Translations under genes and position numbers: made by a program
Shown here: in pieces, positions 25,400-37,300 of the stretch
How the letters are laid out: every line of letters starts with the position of its first letter
Position numbering within the stretch: the first letter of the stretch is position 1
The notes under the pieces: generated by a model
Database searches by the model: none
What the model was told of the DNA's origin: nothing
What the model saw: the letters and a program-made list of their open reading frames with translations, nothing else
DNA from: Plasmopara viticola
Taxonomy: Eukaryota > Oomycota > Peronosporomycetes > Peronosporales > Peronosporaceae
Assembly: GCA_001695595.3 (NCBI GenBank)
Contig: MBPM02000049.1
Span: forward strand, 124,001-188,000
Reading direction: 5' to 3'
DNA length: 64,000 nucleotides

Positions 25400-27730
25400 G
25401 CGCATATTAGCTTACTTATTTTCTGCGTAGCCGTACAGTAAATGATGAGAACCTATTTTGACGACATATAATTGCTCACGCAAGATGAAGTCTCGTATAC
25501 CAAGTATGGATTCAGGCCGTTTGCTCAAGCATTGTGAAGAGTAGCAAATATACGTAAGTGCTGGTTCTGCATGGATGGAAACGCGTCCAAATGGACTAAT
25601 ATATCGCCGAAGTACCTGTTTACATAGCAAAAGAAAATTAAACGACTACAGTCTATGTTCCAAGGCTCTTTAATGACTTTGCGCAGCTTGCAGGATAGAA
25701 TTGAGGAAGCACTCGAAATCAACTATGTTACTTCACCGAACTCAAACGTCACTTAACTTTGTCACCTGCTACCAGAATGTCAAACTTCACTAAACCATTC
25801 GGTACTCGAATGGACGCCTTAATCTTTGCGATGGAAAGAGTTCGGTTTCAAAGGACAAAAAGTCAGAGCATCTTAATTCTTGTTTCGGTCGGAAGATGAA
25901 GCCAACTAAGCTATATTATAGTGTTCGTGAGCTAGAGCCACTTGCAACCATGCATGCGCGGAAATTATGTGTGTAGCTTTTCGATCGACCATTGACAGTC
26001 AAAACCGATCGCCCGAGTATTAAATTAATCCTGACACAAAAGACTGCAAACCGCAGAGTAATTCGACAGCTCAATGGAGTTGCAAGGTTGCAGTTGTTGT
26101 TCAATCGGATTCGCGGTAAAACAAACACCGAGGCTGATGCAATGTCGCGAAATTCGAAATTTGAGCGTAAAGGTACCCAAATTATCTTGCAACAGCTGCT
26201 GGAAGTGGCTTATAATCGCCATAAACAAGACGTACTAGGTCACGAGGCAAAGCCGCAAAGACAATTTATACGTGGAATAGAGACCTACACTGGTTTATCA
26301 AGAAGATGAAAAAGGAGAGTTCGCATTGCAGGATGACATTTCGTTCTATAAACCAGGGAAAGATGAGACTCCACGACGGAATATTACCGACGACGAGATT
26401 GTGTCATCTTCGTAAATTACGATCATATATCTGTGGGGCACCTAGGTTTGAATACGTGTCAGCACAATAAGGTTCGGCACACCACATAAGAAGATGTATC
26501 AACATTTAATTAAAAGTCGTCGTGCCTACCAAAATTGGCTTTAACGCCATTTTGGTGATTGTCGATCGTTAAGCAAATGTGTCTAAGCTCATCGCTACAA
26601 AGACAACCGACGATGCTGCAGAAATTGCAAAGGTGTTTAAGAAGATCAGAAGCCGATCACTAAAAAGACTGTAGTGTTGGACCGAAACTTTAAGTCACAT
26701 ATGGACCATGTCAAGCAATCGTGTCTGCCGTAAGAGCACAATTGGTCTTCAGCTCTAAGGTGCAAAAGGATGGACAAGCAATTAAACTGAGCGATGTATT
26801 GGAAAGGTTTCGATCGAAGTGTGGATTACTGAAGCAGTCATTATTTAGCAAAGATAGTCGATTTATGACGCGTCCGCTCTACAATTGCAATGTCACCGCT
26901 CAAAGCTGATCTTTTAAATTGAATGCCACATCACTAGGATATGTTCCGTATCCTAATGATGTGGCCTTCAATTCAAAATTTTACAAGCTGAAAAGTCAGG
27001 TTAAGACTTTTTATTTTTGACAACGATGAGCGAAGCACGAGAGCTCTTGAAGTACTAATTCGACAAAAATAGACTTGTCCAAGATTATGAAGCTAGCTGT
27101 ATGGTGTTTTAGACGATAGGGATTCGAATGTCCGTCGCAAAGAACTAGTTAAGTCAAAGGAGTTCGTGCCGAGATAGATTTGGTCGGGTGGTCGAAGGGA
27201 TAATAACTGCTTCAGTAATCCAGACTTTACTATCGAAGCCTAACGCAGCGTCGACAAAGGATTATCATGGTCATGTTGGCCGATAGCACCAAGAAGTTAC
27301 CTGTTGGAGCCGTCACTGGACACTGCAAGTAAAAGAGGAACCCGCAGTACAAAATGTGGTGGCAAGTCAAGAACCAAAAAGAAAGCCACTCAGGATCCCA
27401 TGAAGTGTCAAAGCAGATTTCTGGTGGACATCAATTTATATTTCAAAAGATCAATTCCGTCTTTCAAATTGACTTTGTCACGAAGCAAGGTCATGTAACG
27501 TAGCTATCGTCACCAGTAGGTTGGCTGGTGACGGCAACCACGCCAAATTTACATTCTTCCAACAATATAGGAATCTGTAGCTGCAGAATTTAAAAGTTTT
27601 AAAATCAGAAAGAGACAAGAGATTTAGGTACAAAATCGCGCAGGATCTGTAAGAATTCAGACGGAGTGTAAAAGGAGAATAAGCTCTAGGATGACAGTAG
27701 GACATAGCTGATGTTCATTCGTTCGGTTGT
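25400..27730 (+). mobile_element. Decayed Ty3/Gypsy LTR retrotransposon (pol remnant)
   Basis: Pieces of pol appear in the expected order, but broken by stops and frameshifts. The reverse transcriptase YFDDI signature is at 25,454-25,468. RNase H pieces follow: YSVRELEPLA near 25,915, then TDRPSIKLILTQK and KTNTEADAMSRN at 26,000-26,160. The integrase zinc-binding piece GHLGLNTCQ lies near 26,435. Integrase core pieces are VIVDR near 26,557, LDRNF near 26,680 and a DGQA box near 26,775. The tail reaches about 27,480 and is followed by an LTR-like stretch. No frame is long enough to encode an active protein. A 30 bp inverted repeat interrupts the integrase region. Confidence 0.85.
26912..26978. 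repeat. 30 bp near-perfect inverted repeat with 7 nt loop
   Basis: Left arm 26,912-26,941 and right arm 26,949-26,978 pair with three mismatches around the loop tgttccg. It lies inside the decayed integrase region. It could be a snap-back of a replication error or a small insertion; nothing links it to a gene. Confidence 0.9.
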
Positions 27731-28630
27731 AGCGAAACTAGAATCCTAAAGTCTACTCAAAATCACTTCTTAATCTGCTTCAAGCATCAAATACTCTCCC
27801 TCTCTGACTCTGCCTTGCATGCTACCCAGGCCTCAGTCGAAAATAGCTTCTTTGGCGACTGGATTACAGCGATCGAGTTTTTGTTGATTTGTAATCTTAA
27901 GTTGAATTTGCTGGACTTTGTCACTCGCTATTTGTAAAGTTGTGTCACAACGCTTCAATGCTTTTTCGGCACCTGATAGATCGCTGGCGATACATATTTT
28001 AAAGTCGTCGTCACGGAACGCCGGGAAAATATCAATCCCTTCGATTCTCCCACAACTTGTTATACTTTCTTGTATGCTAAACCAGGTATGGCAACATAAC
28101 TCACCAAAATGGAGCTAACGTCCATGGCCTTGCCGCGTCAATTGGATCAGTGCTCGTGCTTTTTTAGCCACGGCATTCCTACGATAGCTGTTTGGCATCG
28201 ATTATCCCAAAATATCTCCTTAAATGTAATGTAATGTATTACGTTATCGCGTTGCCAAGTTATGCACGTGCTAGGCTTAGTCTGGCTAGTCCACGGCATA
28301 GAGTGGTGTCCGCATACGTCGGGTCTCGTTCGGCGGGCAGTGCAGCCAGCACCGAGGTCGTGAGGGTCTTCCATATTATTTTGTTTGTTTCTGTCTTGGT
28401 AAGAGCCCAGGTGGAGCCCTGGTGCTGGATACCGTCGCGTCGAGGGTGAGACTCGTTAGAGACCTGCAGATGCCCGAGAGCACCTGCCCGAAACGCGCGA
28501 GCATTAAGCCCCCGCGCTTGGAAGGAGGGCGTCACCCCAACCTTTTCCGAAGAAAAATATCTCCTTATGTTAAATTTCTTGTGTATTTTTTTGTAATTTA
28601 AAATGAGTGAGGAAAAATAGGAAACAAGCT
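27731..28630. other. Gene-poor spacer upstream of the first gene island
   Basis: Contains a probable minus-strand Gypsy scrap (27,850-28,380) and, at about 28,440-28,550, a GC-rich stretch (aggagggcgtcaccccaacc) that looks LTR-like. No gene is supported before the stop codon at 28,631. Confidence 0.5.
27850..28380 (-). mobile_element. Possible Ty3/Gypsy fragment, protease-RT linker region
   Basis: On the minus strand the translation contains AIVGMPWLKKHEH followed, after a stop, by RGKAMDVSS. This resembles the conserved GMPWL box that links the aspartic protease and reverse transcriptase of Ty3/Gypsy elements. The rest is degenerate. It is opposite in strand to the element at 25,400-27,730, so it is a separate insertion if real. 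Confidence 0.45.
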
Positions 28631-29980
28631 CTAAGTCCATGGTAGATCCTCTAAATCCATGTTGCCGCCGGTCAATACGATGCCCACGTTCGTTATTCCT
28701 AAAGGTAGCTTGTGCGTGAGGACAGCTGCTGCTGCAACGGCGCCACTGGGCTCTACGACCTGCAACTCACGTCAAGTACTTATATAACCATTGTATAGCA
28801 ATTTACAATCCCACCAACTTCATGCGCTCCCAGATTAGCTTCATGGTCCACACAATTTCGTCATCGGTGACGAGAACGACATCGTCCACGAAATCGCGCA
28901 CAATAGGCCAGTTATTGTCACCTTGTATAACGAAATCATGTGTCAAGGTGACGCTAAATTAACGAGCTCCTGAGCTTCTTACCTAAAACCGTTCGAAGGC
29001 CGTCAGCTACAGTATTGACAGGAGTGATGTGTCCCAGCAACTCACGCTTTTGAAAGGAGTTGTAGGCGTCAGCTGCACCGGTGGGCTCGGCAGCAAAGAT
29101 CTTTGTATTGGGGTGAGTAGACTGTCATAGCACAATTGACGCGTTGACGCAATAAGGTCTACAGAGTCAGTTTTACTACCTTTTTGAGATGCGAACATAC
29201 GTTAGTGAGCATATACCTTTGCGGCCATGGCAATACCTGAGCAAAGACCCCCACCTCCGATGGGAACAACAATAGCGTCCAACTCAACGCTATATTCCTG
29301 CTTCACCTGCTCAAACATCTCTAATGCGATCGTTCCCTGCCCACTCATGACGTCGATATCGTTGGAAGAATGCACAAAGTAGGCTTCTTTTGCCTTCACT
29401 ATCTCATTTGCAGCTTTTGCGCGGGCCTCGTTCGTCGGTTCACATAAAACAACGTCAGCCCCGTAGCCACGGACAGCATTCTGCTTGACACTTGGTGAGT
29501 TATTGGGCTGCAAAATATACATGTATCTTAAATACGTATAAGTCAATTGATTTAAAGACCAGACAGTACCATCACAATCAATGCTTTGCAATTGGCATCT
29601 CGAGCAGCAAGACTTAAGGCCTGGGCGTGATTGCCACTCGAGTGTGTGACAAACGTCACGTCATGTGCGTCCTTCGGCTCCGTCTGCTGCAAATATTTCC
29701 TGACGGCGTTTAACGCACCACGATACTTAAAAGCTCCCACTTTTTGAAAATTTTCACACTATTTACAACAAAGACACAATTATTCCATGCCCAAGAAGTC
29801 AATGCGATGGTGGTCGAGTACTTTAAAGAACAAACGTTTTGGATCTTTGCTCTTGTCTTCAGCAATCATGTCGAGCGCGTGGCATTTTAGTACTGGCGTG
29901 TGGTGTGCATGGCCTTTGATACGGTCAGCGGCATCTAGCACGCTGGCCAGCGAGATGGCGTAGTCGGACGTCGAGGACAT
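28631..29980 (-). CDS. Serine racemase / threonine dehydratase-like PLP enzyme
   Basis: Fold-type II pyridoxal-phosphate enzyme acting on serine or threonine (racemisation and/or deamination). I read six exons: 29,822-29,980, 29,570-29,758, 29,217-29,507, 28,983-29,121, 28,815-28,921 and 28,631-28,759. All have GT-AG borders and the frame is continuous over 337 codons. Visible motifs are FFKCENFQKVGAFKYRGA, whose lysine should bind PLP, the substrate loop SSGNHAQA, the phosphate-binding loop GGGGLCSG, and near the end VVEPSGA and TGGN. The length fits serine racemase and lacks the C-terminal regulatory domain of biosynthetic threonine dehydratase. The start is the first ATG (MSSTSDY). Racemase versus dehydratase cannot be decided from sequence. 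It ends beside transposon debris, at the edge of the gene island. Confidence 0.9.
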
Positions 29981-30099
29981 CAAAATAAATTACGATCTCT
30001 AATGCTCATTACGTACCTTAACTTTTGTGTGTACTTGTACTTAAATTTCAAGGAACGATAGACGAGAGAATGCGCACGCGTTATTATAATAACGAAGCT

Positions 30100-31950
30100 T
30101 TACTGTAGCTCGTCTTCAAGAAAGCTGTACTCAAAGGTAAACTCCGTCTTAATTCTTTGGCACCAGCCAGTCTCGTAGTCAAAGTAGACAAAAGTACCCT
30201 GCTCGTAGTCCTCCCCTGTGACTTGTGGCTCCTCGTGGCGCTTAAACCACGTCTTATACTTCTTGTGATAGCCCCACGTCCGTCGCTTTAGCTCACGAGC
30301 AGCCAAATACTGTTGGTACGAGCCCTGCTGGTAGTAAAAGATAAAAAATAGCGTGTCGACGTCCAATTTTTCAAAGATAGGAGCACTAAGAAATAGTGTC
30401 AATGGCGTGGCCGGAAATGATGCTGGTGTTGGGTACAAATTGCGTGGAATGTAGCGGTTGACCTTTTCAGAGTCGCGGCTCTCGGGAATGAAGTGAAAGC
30501 TCTCGTCGACCAACCGTAAGACCTGCTTCTGTTCTTCAGTGAGCTTCGGTGAGTCCTCCATGAGCCGAGATTTTGATGCTGCCATTGTTGGTGTTGGGGC
30601 ACCAGATTCAACTCCGGACGGAGTAGAAGCTGGCACAGATGACACTGCAGAAACTGAGACGTTTGCAGTTGCACTTGGCGAAGGCGCCGGAACTGGTGGA
30701 GGCAACGAAGCATTAGAAGGAGCTGGTGACGGAACTGTAGCTAGATTTTTGGCCACTGCTGGTGAGGCAGACGACGACGACGAATTCGTGCCCCCAAACT
30801 GTCCCTTTCCAATACTTGGAGATGGTGTGCGCTGCGGTGTGGGTGGTGATACCTGACAGATTGGCGTGTTAACAGCAGGAGAAGATGGCACTGGAGTTGG
30901 CGCTTTATTTAACCCTTTCTCTGACGAAGAGGATCCACTCTTTGAGCGTTGCGGAGTAGTGCGTGTCTTGCTCAACTTTGATTCATCCGACTTGACAACG
31001 TTAAGTGGTGATGCATCACTCTTGGTGGCACTACTTGAGCGACTGGGAGTCGACGTCTTCAGATCGATAGGCTTGACAACACCAGCGCGTCCAATACCTG
31101 TGATAACTGATGCCGTGACACTTTTGCGTGGTGTCTTTCCTCGACCTGTCGTAGTAGTCACTGGAGGAGCCGATGTTGCCGATGCTGCGACACTTGCGTC
31201 CTCAATACCAACGTCCTGCTCTGTGGGTAATGCCACTTGAAGCTGTTGTCCAAGCGTATCAAGATCTAATGACTCGTAAATGTCATCGCCTCCGCACGTC
31301 TCCATAAAGTCGGGCTCCTGATTCGCCTCTAGGTAGTACTCTACATCCTCTTTCAGCTCATCAACCTGTTCCGGTTCAAGTGCCGCATTGTCTAAAAGAC
31401 GATTGATCTGCTCAAGCTTAAGAATGTGCCACTTATGCTGGGACAGCAACTTCTCCTTCTCTACAATCTCGTTTTTGTTGCGGCTGCGACCTTTTGCGGA
31501 ATGCAAACGCTCTATATCGCTTTCAAGCGCTTCAATCTGCACATTAAACTGATTAAGGCAGTCTTGTATCCACGCGTGAGACTGCTGCCGTGCCTGCTGT
31601 TCCGGGTCAAGACGTTCGACCTGTGCCAAACCTTCCTTACTATAAGCTTTGGTCTTAGTCTCCTTTTCGCACACTTTAAACTCCTCCATCTTGTGCTCGA
31701 TAAGTTTGCGCGCATCCACAAGCGGTCTCTTGTCTTTAACGTCAGAATTTCCAATCCACGTCTTGATCTGATCACGAAAGCGCTGCAGCTTTTTAATCTC
31801 CTTCTTTAAGTCTGCCTCATGCTTTTCCTTCTGATTCTGAGCAGTAGCTGCGTACACTTTGTCCCAAATTTCATTGAACACGTCCACACCTTCACTCACC
31901 TTCTTGAGCGTGCGGTCAATCTCGCTCAAGAGCTTCCGCTGGCCGGCCAT
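30100..31950 (-). CDS. CNOT3: CCR4-NOT transcription complex subunit 3 (NOT3/NOT5 family)
   Basis: Scaffold subunit of the CCR4-NOT deadenylase complex, acting in mRNA poly(A) shortening and translational repression. The 616-residue single-exon model begins at MAGQRKLLSEIDRTLKK, the position where animal and fungal homologues start; the frame stays open upstream to about 32,022 without a convincing start. Residues 1-230 are the charged coiled-coil NOT3 domain (VSEGVDVFNEIWDKV, KEIKKLQRFRDQIKTW, ETKTKAYSKEGL). A long Ser/Pro/Thr-rich disordered linker follows, and residues ~510-616 form the NOT box (PRNLYPTPASFP, DTLFFIFYYQQGSYQQYLAA, GTFVYFDYETGW). It is divergent from the small gene at 32,069, with only 118 bp between the two starts. 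Confidence 0.95.
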   Translation of the reverse strand: MAGQRKLLSEIDRTLKKVSEGVDVFNEIWDKVYAATAQNQKEKHEADLKKEIKKLQRFRDQIKTWIGNSDVKDKRPLVDARKLIEHKMEEFKVCEKETKTKAYSKEGLAQVERLDPEQQARQQSHAWIQDCLNQFNVQIEALESDIERLHSAKGRSRNKNEIVEKEKLLSQHKWHILKLEQINRLLDNAALEPEQVDELKEDVEYYLEANQEPDFMETCGGDDIYESLDLDTLGQQLQVALPTEQDVGIEDASVAASATSAPPVTTTTGRGKTPRKSVTASVITGIGRAGVVKPIDLKTSTPSRSSSATKSDASPLNVVKSDESKLSKTRTTPQRSKSGSSSSEKGLNKAPTPVPSSPAVNTPICQVSPPTPQRTPSPSIGKGQFGGTNSSSSSASPAVAKNLATVPSPAPSNASLPPPVPAPSPSATANVSVSAVSSVPASTPSGVESGAPTPTMAASKSRLMEDSPKLTEEQKQVLRLVDESFHFIPESRDSEKVNRYIPRNLYPTPASFPATPLTLFLSAPIFEKLDVDTLFFIFYYQQGSYQQYLAARELKRRTWGYHKKYKTWFKRHEEPQVTGEDYEQGTFVYFDYETGWCQRIKTEFTFEYSFLEDELQ

Positions 31951-32068
31951 GCTGCGGTATATGAAGGGGGCGACTTTATGGACTTGTTCGGATTGGACAA
32001 TATCAAAAAACCATTTATCCAATCACAGACGGGTAACTCTTCTTGGTCTAGTGCTAAAAACGAAAATC
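31951..32068. promoter_or_regulatory. 118 bp bidirectional promoter interval
   Basis: The start codons of the NOT3 gene (minus) and the small helical-protein gene (plus) are 118 bp apart and head to head, so both promoters must lie here or overlap the other gene's 5' end. I see no clear TATA or other named core element. Inferred from gene positions only. Confidence 0.5.
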
Positions 32069-32662
32069 ATGGCTAACGTAATGTTGACGAGCGAGGCGGC
32101 TAAGGACCCCAACAAGCCCTTTTCCCTGCGCGTGGAGGACGTTTGCACCAAATTTGACGTGTGTATCGAGCATAGGAAATAAGAAGCTTTAATACGATAG
32201 ATTGACGATATCATGTGGCCATACAGGAGCTTGTGTCCGAGTGCTTAACGCTCGTGCTGTCGGAAGAGCAACCGACGTGAGTTTTCATCTGATTGCGCGT
32301 ATAATGGTGCCAATTCTTGATGTGATATTGTAGCAGTGAGGAAGAGGTCCAGATGTGCATGGAGAGTCAAGTAGTAAAAAAACTTGAGCAGTTCAATTCG
32401 GTGTGCGACGAGCTGTACAAGGAGATAGTACGATATCCTTGTGAAAATCGCATTGCACGGCGAGAAACCTAACTTTATTGTGAATTATAATTAGCTTCGA
32501 CGGAAAGAAAAGCTGCTGTATCTTATGGAAAAGAGTCCAAAAAACGTGGATTTACATCGTCAAATACAGACAGCAGGCAACTTAGCTCAAATCGTGGGCG
32601 ACTTCCGGCACTTTTTAGAAACTGGAACGGATGCGACGCAACAGCAGCAATCGAGCGAGTAA
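32069..32662 (+). CDS. Small helical protein of unknown function
   Basis: Four exons join in frame to 133 codons: 32,069-32,158, 32,227-32,276, 32,334-32,427 and 32,495-32,662, all with GT-AG introns of 57-68 nt. The product starts MANVMLTSEAAKDP and is predicted to be almost entirely helical (VVKKLEQFNSVCDELYKEI, LRRKEKLLYLMEKS, RQIQTAGNLAQIVGDFRHFL), ending in a Gln/Ser tail. Size, helical heptads and lack of a catalytic motif would fit a subunit of a larger complex such as Mediator, but I cannot assign it. The third exon has a tandem acceptor (tagcag), so a form one residue shorter is possible. No start signal other than the first ATG competes. Confidence 0.65.
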
Positions 32663-32786
32663 AAGACACGTTGACGAAGGCAGACTCCTGTATTAAAGTG
32701 AGCTGCACTTCTTTACATATATTTTCGCGCTTGCCAAGTAGTGAAAATGAGGCTAAAACTACAGACTCGAATGCAGTACATATGGC

Positions 32787-34152
32787 TTAAATATCACCAA
32801 ACGGTAGAGACGGTGTCGTTGTTGCCTCACTGGACCGTGTGTCCGATAAAGTTGTAAGCATAGTTGAAGCTGGCGAAACAAATGCGGGCGTAAGATCTGC
32901 GTCAACGCTATGATATGTTTCGTCCGTCACATCAAAGAAGGGAAGGACTGAATTCGAGAACAGCTGAGGCTCCAAAGTTGGTTTTAAATTAGTACCATCA
33001 TCCACAGTATTAGGCCGAAGCAACCATTCCAGTATCGAGCTATCGGCAGGAGGGCAGTGCACCATTGAAGAAGATCCCGAAGGCATGTGTTGTTGCTTGG
33101 CAATGAGTTCATTCTACAGCAGAAACAAAGAGGTCGATCTGTGACTTGCTGACCGTACAGTCCTTTCAAGAAAGCTGAACTGACCTGCTTTTGGACGAGC
33201 TGGTTCAAGTGGTGAAGCTGACCTGCAAGTCCATCAATCTTCTGGCTCATTCGGTCTTCTAATAAAGTCAAATCTGCCAAAAATTATTTTGACAGACAAA
33301 CGTTAGCAATGATACAAGTAAACCCATCAGTCTTTTCAACTCACCTCGTTTTAGTACTTTTGGGGGAGGTTCTTTCCCTCTAATGGACGAGTCGGAATTG
33401 TACGAGCTCGGATGTTTTCGCTTGGACAAGACGCAAATGGCATTTGTAAAAACTGGCGTGAGATCTGCTACATTAGCTGTGCACTGCTCTTGGTCCACTT
33501 CAATACGTAATTTAAATCGTTGTCCATCTTTCCGCCGACTCACTTTTTCGAGACGAAATTGCACTAAAGCCTTGCGTGATGCTGCTCGTATGACTACCGA
33601 GTCGTAGTCGTTGCCCACAAAACGAAAAATGTCTTGGTCCGCGTCGTCGACGCGCTTTCCAGATTCAAAAAAGAGCAAAATTCGCAGTGGAATGTCAATA
33701 AATTCCTTATCTGGAGATCGCGCAGATTCTCCAAGCTCGTCAAACTCCACCAATGTCACCTCCACTTCAAGCGCATTTGCCTTCCCACCTTCGTCCTTGT
33801 AAAACTCAGACGCAGGCTGCTTTGTAATTACCAATCGACGCGTCCAGTGCAACCGCTTCGATGCAAAGTTTGATAGAGAGATCGCCTCTGGTGTTGAAAC
33901 ATTCGATGACGACGGAGTTGACACTGCGGTCGGCACTGACAATGCCGAGCCGATGATTGTCGGCGACGGCCAGCCAACAATTGTTGCTGGTCCTTCTCTT
34001 GCATGGACATTTTCTTTCATCAGGTCCGGTAGATGAAAGCTCGACTCGGGCAGCTCTCCCTTCGATACAGAATTTCTTGAAGCGGCAACAGTGACGTGCA
34101 TAGCAAGTTGCAAAATGATGTTCAAGTTAACAAAACTAAAGCTCTTCCCCAT
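32787..34152 (-). CDS. Unrecognised protein with a central beta-rich domain and C-terminal coiled coil
   Basis: Three exons (33,345-34,152, 33,185-33,273, 32,787-33,113) join to 407 codons with GT-AG introns. The start is uncertain: ATG at 34,152 (MGKSFSF) or at 34,101 (MHVTVAASR). After a Ser/Thr/Pro-rich N-terminus comes a domain of about 150 residues with alternating strands (KRLHWTRRLVIT, PLRILLFFESGKRV, VVIRAASRKALVQFRLEKVS, RFKLRIEVD). A Lys/Arg patch (SKRKHPSS) follows, then a short amphipathic helix (LLEDRMSQKIDGLAGQL) and an acidic Ser/Thr-rich tail. The layout recalls eukaryotic DNA-binding transcription factors, but I recognise no family and this is only a guess. It is divergently paired with the acetyltransferase gene. 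Confidence 0.7.
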
Positions 34153-34369
34153 CAAAGATGTCGTCACTTAGTGGGACGAGCAGCTGAGACCCGCGGCAAG
34201 ACGGGAAGCGACTGCTAACGCTCGAACGTCAAAAGCCCATCAACTACACGAAGATGGAGAACAAATGCAACTGGCAGGAGGCAACAACATGCATGGCTAC
34301 ATTACCGGTATAGAAAGGTAATACATCGTTTAGATAAGGTATGTGTTTTCAGCCAATCGCTTACGTCGC

Positions 34370-37300
34370 ATGCTTTTTGGTGTTAAGGTTGACGCGATGG
34401 AGGTGCACGAGGCCGCAAGTCGCCTCCTGGCATGTCCACGTCTGAGCCGCGAACGTGAGACCAAGCGTCAGCGCTCCTTTCGTCATCCGCTGGAAGTCAA
34501 TTGGCGTGAAAAAATTGAGACGAATGGCCAAGTTTATATAAGCATTAGCAGCGAAGAGGAGGAGGAAGAAGAGAAACGAGAAGACGCAAGCGTTAAGCAG
34601 ATTTCAATGAATGTTAACGCAAACAAGAAACATCAGCCTATTATAGTGACAGTAGATAGCAGCAGTGATGAGGAGGTAGGAACGATGCGACTGAAGAGGA
34701 AGCTCTTGATGCAGGAAGAGGACGAAGCAAATAGCAAAGAAAAGGTTGAAGGTGAGAACGAAAAACAATCGGCGAAAGTTTTGCAGGAGCTCAAAAAACA
34801 CCAAAGACAGATTGCTTCAAGCGAAAGTGTCGTGTGGGGCCGGCATCACGTGGCTGGACTAAGAAAGCGCCGACTTGGAGAAGAAGATGCTGCATTTCTG
34901 CTATTTTACGGAGACAGAGAAACACCTAATGCCAATATTCTGCGGCTTATAATTGGTACGTGATACTGTCTCATCATGAAAGCTGAATATTGACTTTTGA
35001 CTGTTCTGCTGGCTCGTGCAGAGCTGATTTCGACTGGCGTGGGCGCATCTAACGAATTTCTATCAAGGTTTATTAAGTACTCGCTTTGGTGCAGGCTTAG
35101 CTTTACGGTGGACGCGAGTCTGGCCAATGAGCGTCTTGTACAGTCTGAATGGACCAAAATTGTCTTTAGCTGCCCTGCGCCACCTCATCGTCGGAGATCG
35201 GGCCCAATGCCTCGGCCAGCTCTGTTGCCCCGGCCCATCACAATTACAGTGCGGCCATTACAGTTGGCACGGAAACGGCCGCAACGTCGCAATATGTGCG
35301 TGCCAGTAAAGTCCAGCAGCGGTGATAAGTACGAGTCAATAAATTTAAATGTGACGCCAGAGGCGAGCGCAGTAGCCTCAGCGAACAAATTATCTGAGAA
35401 AAGAGCGCAATTTAGACCAAGCGCTGAGAGTCCCAAAAAGAGCACTAAGACGACTCAGACGAAGTCTCCGCGAGGTAAAGTGCGTAAGCGTCCGCTTAGT
35501 TCGACACAGAATGATACAATCGTGTCAACTAATGAATACGCTGCTCAATTTGACAACGTTTCGCCCCGAAAAAATCGACGTCGCAACGGTGAGGTAGGTT
35601 TGCCGTCCGTGACTCCGCAAAAAGCTGTACAAGCTAAGAGTACCAATGGTCAGAGCATCAGTCAGAAATTTGTGGAGCCTCTACCATGCGATTGCCGAAC
35701 ACTTGGGGACAATTGGAGTCTGCCTTACGGTTGGCGACCGCCTGGTCGAGATCGGGATCGAACACCATTAACGACTAAATTTGTAGAGGTGAACCCAATG
35801 CTGCGGATGACAGCAGACGAAATCGCTCAGCACATTGCATCGCTCCGGCGAGAGGGTCGCTTTACCAATTTTGAAAAGGTTACTGATATTTTATTAAAGC
35901 TCATGTCGGATCCAAGAAATCGACAGGGGGTTTTCAACACACCAGTGGATCCTGTGGCGCTGGAACTTCCTACCTATACGAAGATTGTGCAGCATCCAAT
36001 GGATCTTGGGACTGTTAAATGCAATCTTACTGCTGGAAAATATCTCGAGCTCGACGATTTTATTTCCGACGTTCGATTGGTGTTTAGAAATGCGATGCTT
36101 TTTAATCCTGAGTCACATTACATCCACGTCGATGCTAAAATTTTGCTGAATCGCTTTAATGAATCAGTAAGAGCGGAGCAAAACCGACAGATAAAGCGAC
36201 GACGAGTGCAGCATGTCTGTTCAGTTTGTCGTGGCAACTCGTGTATTGTGTGTCACCAACAATGCTTAGACACTACTCCACCGCATTTGCAGTGCTCTGG
36301 GGGCTGTACTTCAGAGATCCGTAAAGGTTCAGTCTACTTTGTAACAGAGGATGGTACTCGCGTTTGGTGTCAGAGGTGTAAAGCTCGTTTGACGAGAGAT
36401 CACAATTCGACAGATCGAGCGAGTAATGACGATACACTCGTAGTATTAAATTCTTTGATCAAGAAGAAGTGTGAAATTGTTGTGGAGCCGTGGGTGAAGT
36501 GTGGGGACTGTAATCGATGGCTTCACCAGGTCTGTGGACTTTACAACCCTGTGATCGGGGCATATGAAGCACAGAAAACCCCGAGCAAGGGACCGAACGG
36601 CGTATCCATTATTACCAATTTATACGTCTGTCCATTGTGTCGTTGCCGGCGTAAGCGTGCAACTCCCCCACTGAAGTCACCAATGCGCAAGATTTTGCAT
36701 GCTGATCCTGACGAGCATGTGCCAAACACTTCGTCTCTGAATATTCCGAGCTGTGAATTGAGCCTATTTATTCAAGCACAATTATGTCGTGGTCTGATCG
36801 ATATCGGCGAGCACGAAGCTGCTCGAACTCTTTATGTGCGGGCTCTCTCCTTTCCAGGAGAACACTTGATTGTTCCCGAAAGTGTGGTGCGAACTTTTGA
36901 TGGGAACGCTCAGCTTCTCGCTCAGCTGCGGCCTGGCACTGACACGAGCTCTCAACGTATACCTGCTCAAATTAGTTATCTCTCACGTGGTCTCTATTTA
37001 TTTCAAAAGCACGAAGGAATGGAAGTATGTCTCTTTACGATCTACGCGCAAGAATATGGCGAAAATTGTGAGCTAGAGACGAATCAACGTGCTGTCTACA
37101 TCGCCTATCTTGACAGTGTTCGATACTTGAAACCCACAAGTGCACGAACGACAGCGTATCATTTAATCTTATTGGCTTACTTTGATTACGTGCGGCGCCA
37201 TGGGTTCTCTCGTGTTCATATTTGGTCATGTCCACCCCAAAAACGCATAAGTTATGTGTTTTGGTGTCGTCCATCGTTTCAAAAAACTCCTAGTGCGGAA

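Noticed and set aside
30539..31240. Plus-strand frames of 105-127 codons opposite NOT3
   Set aside because: They mirror the low-complexity Ser/Pro/Thr linker of NOT3 and have no support of their own.
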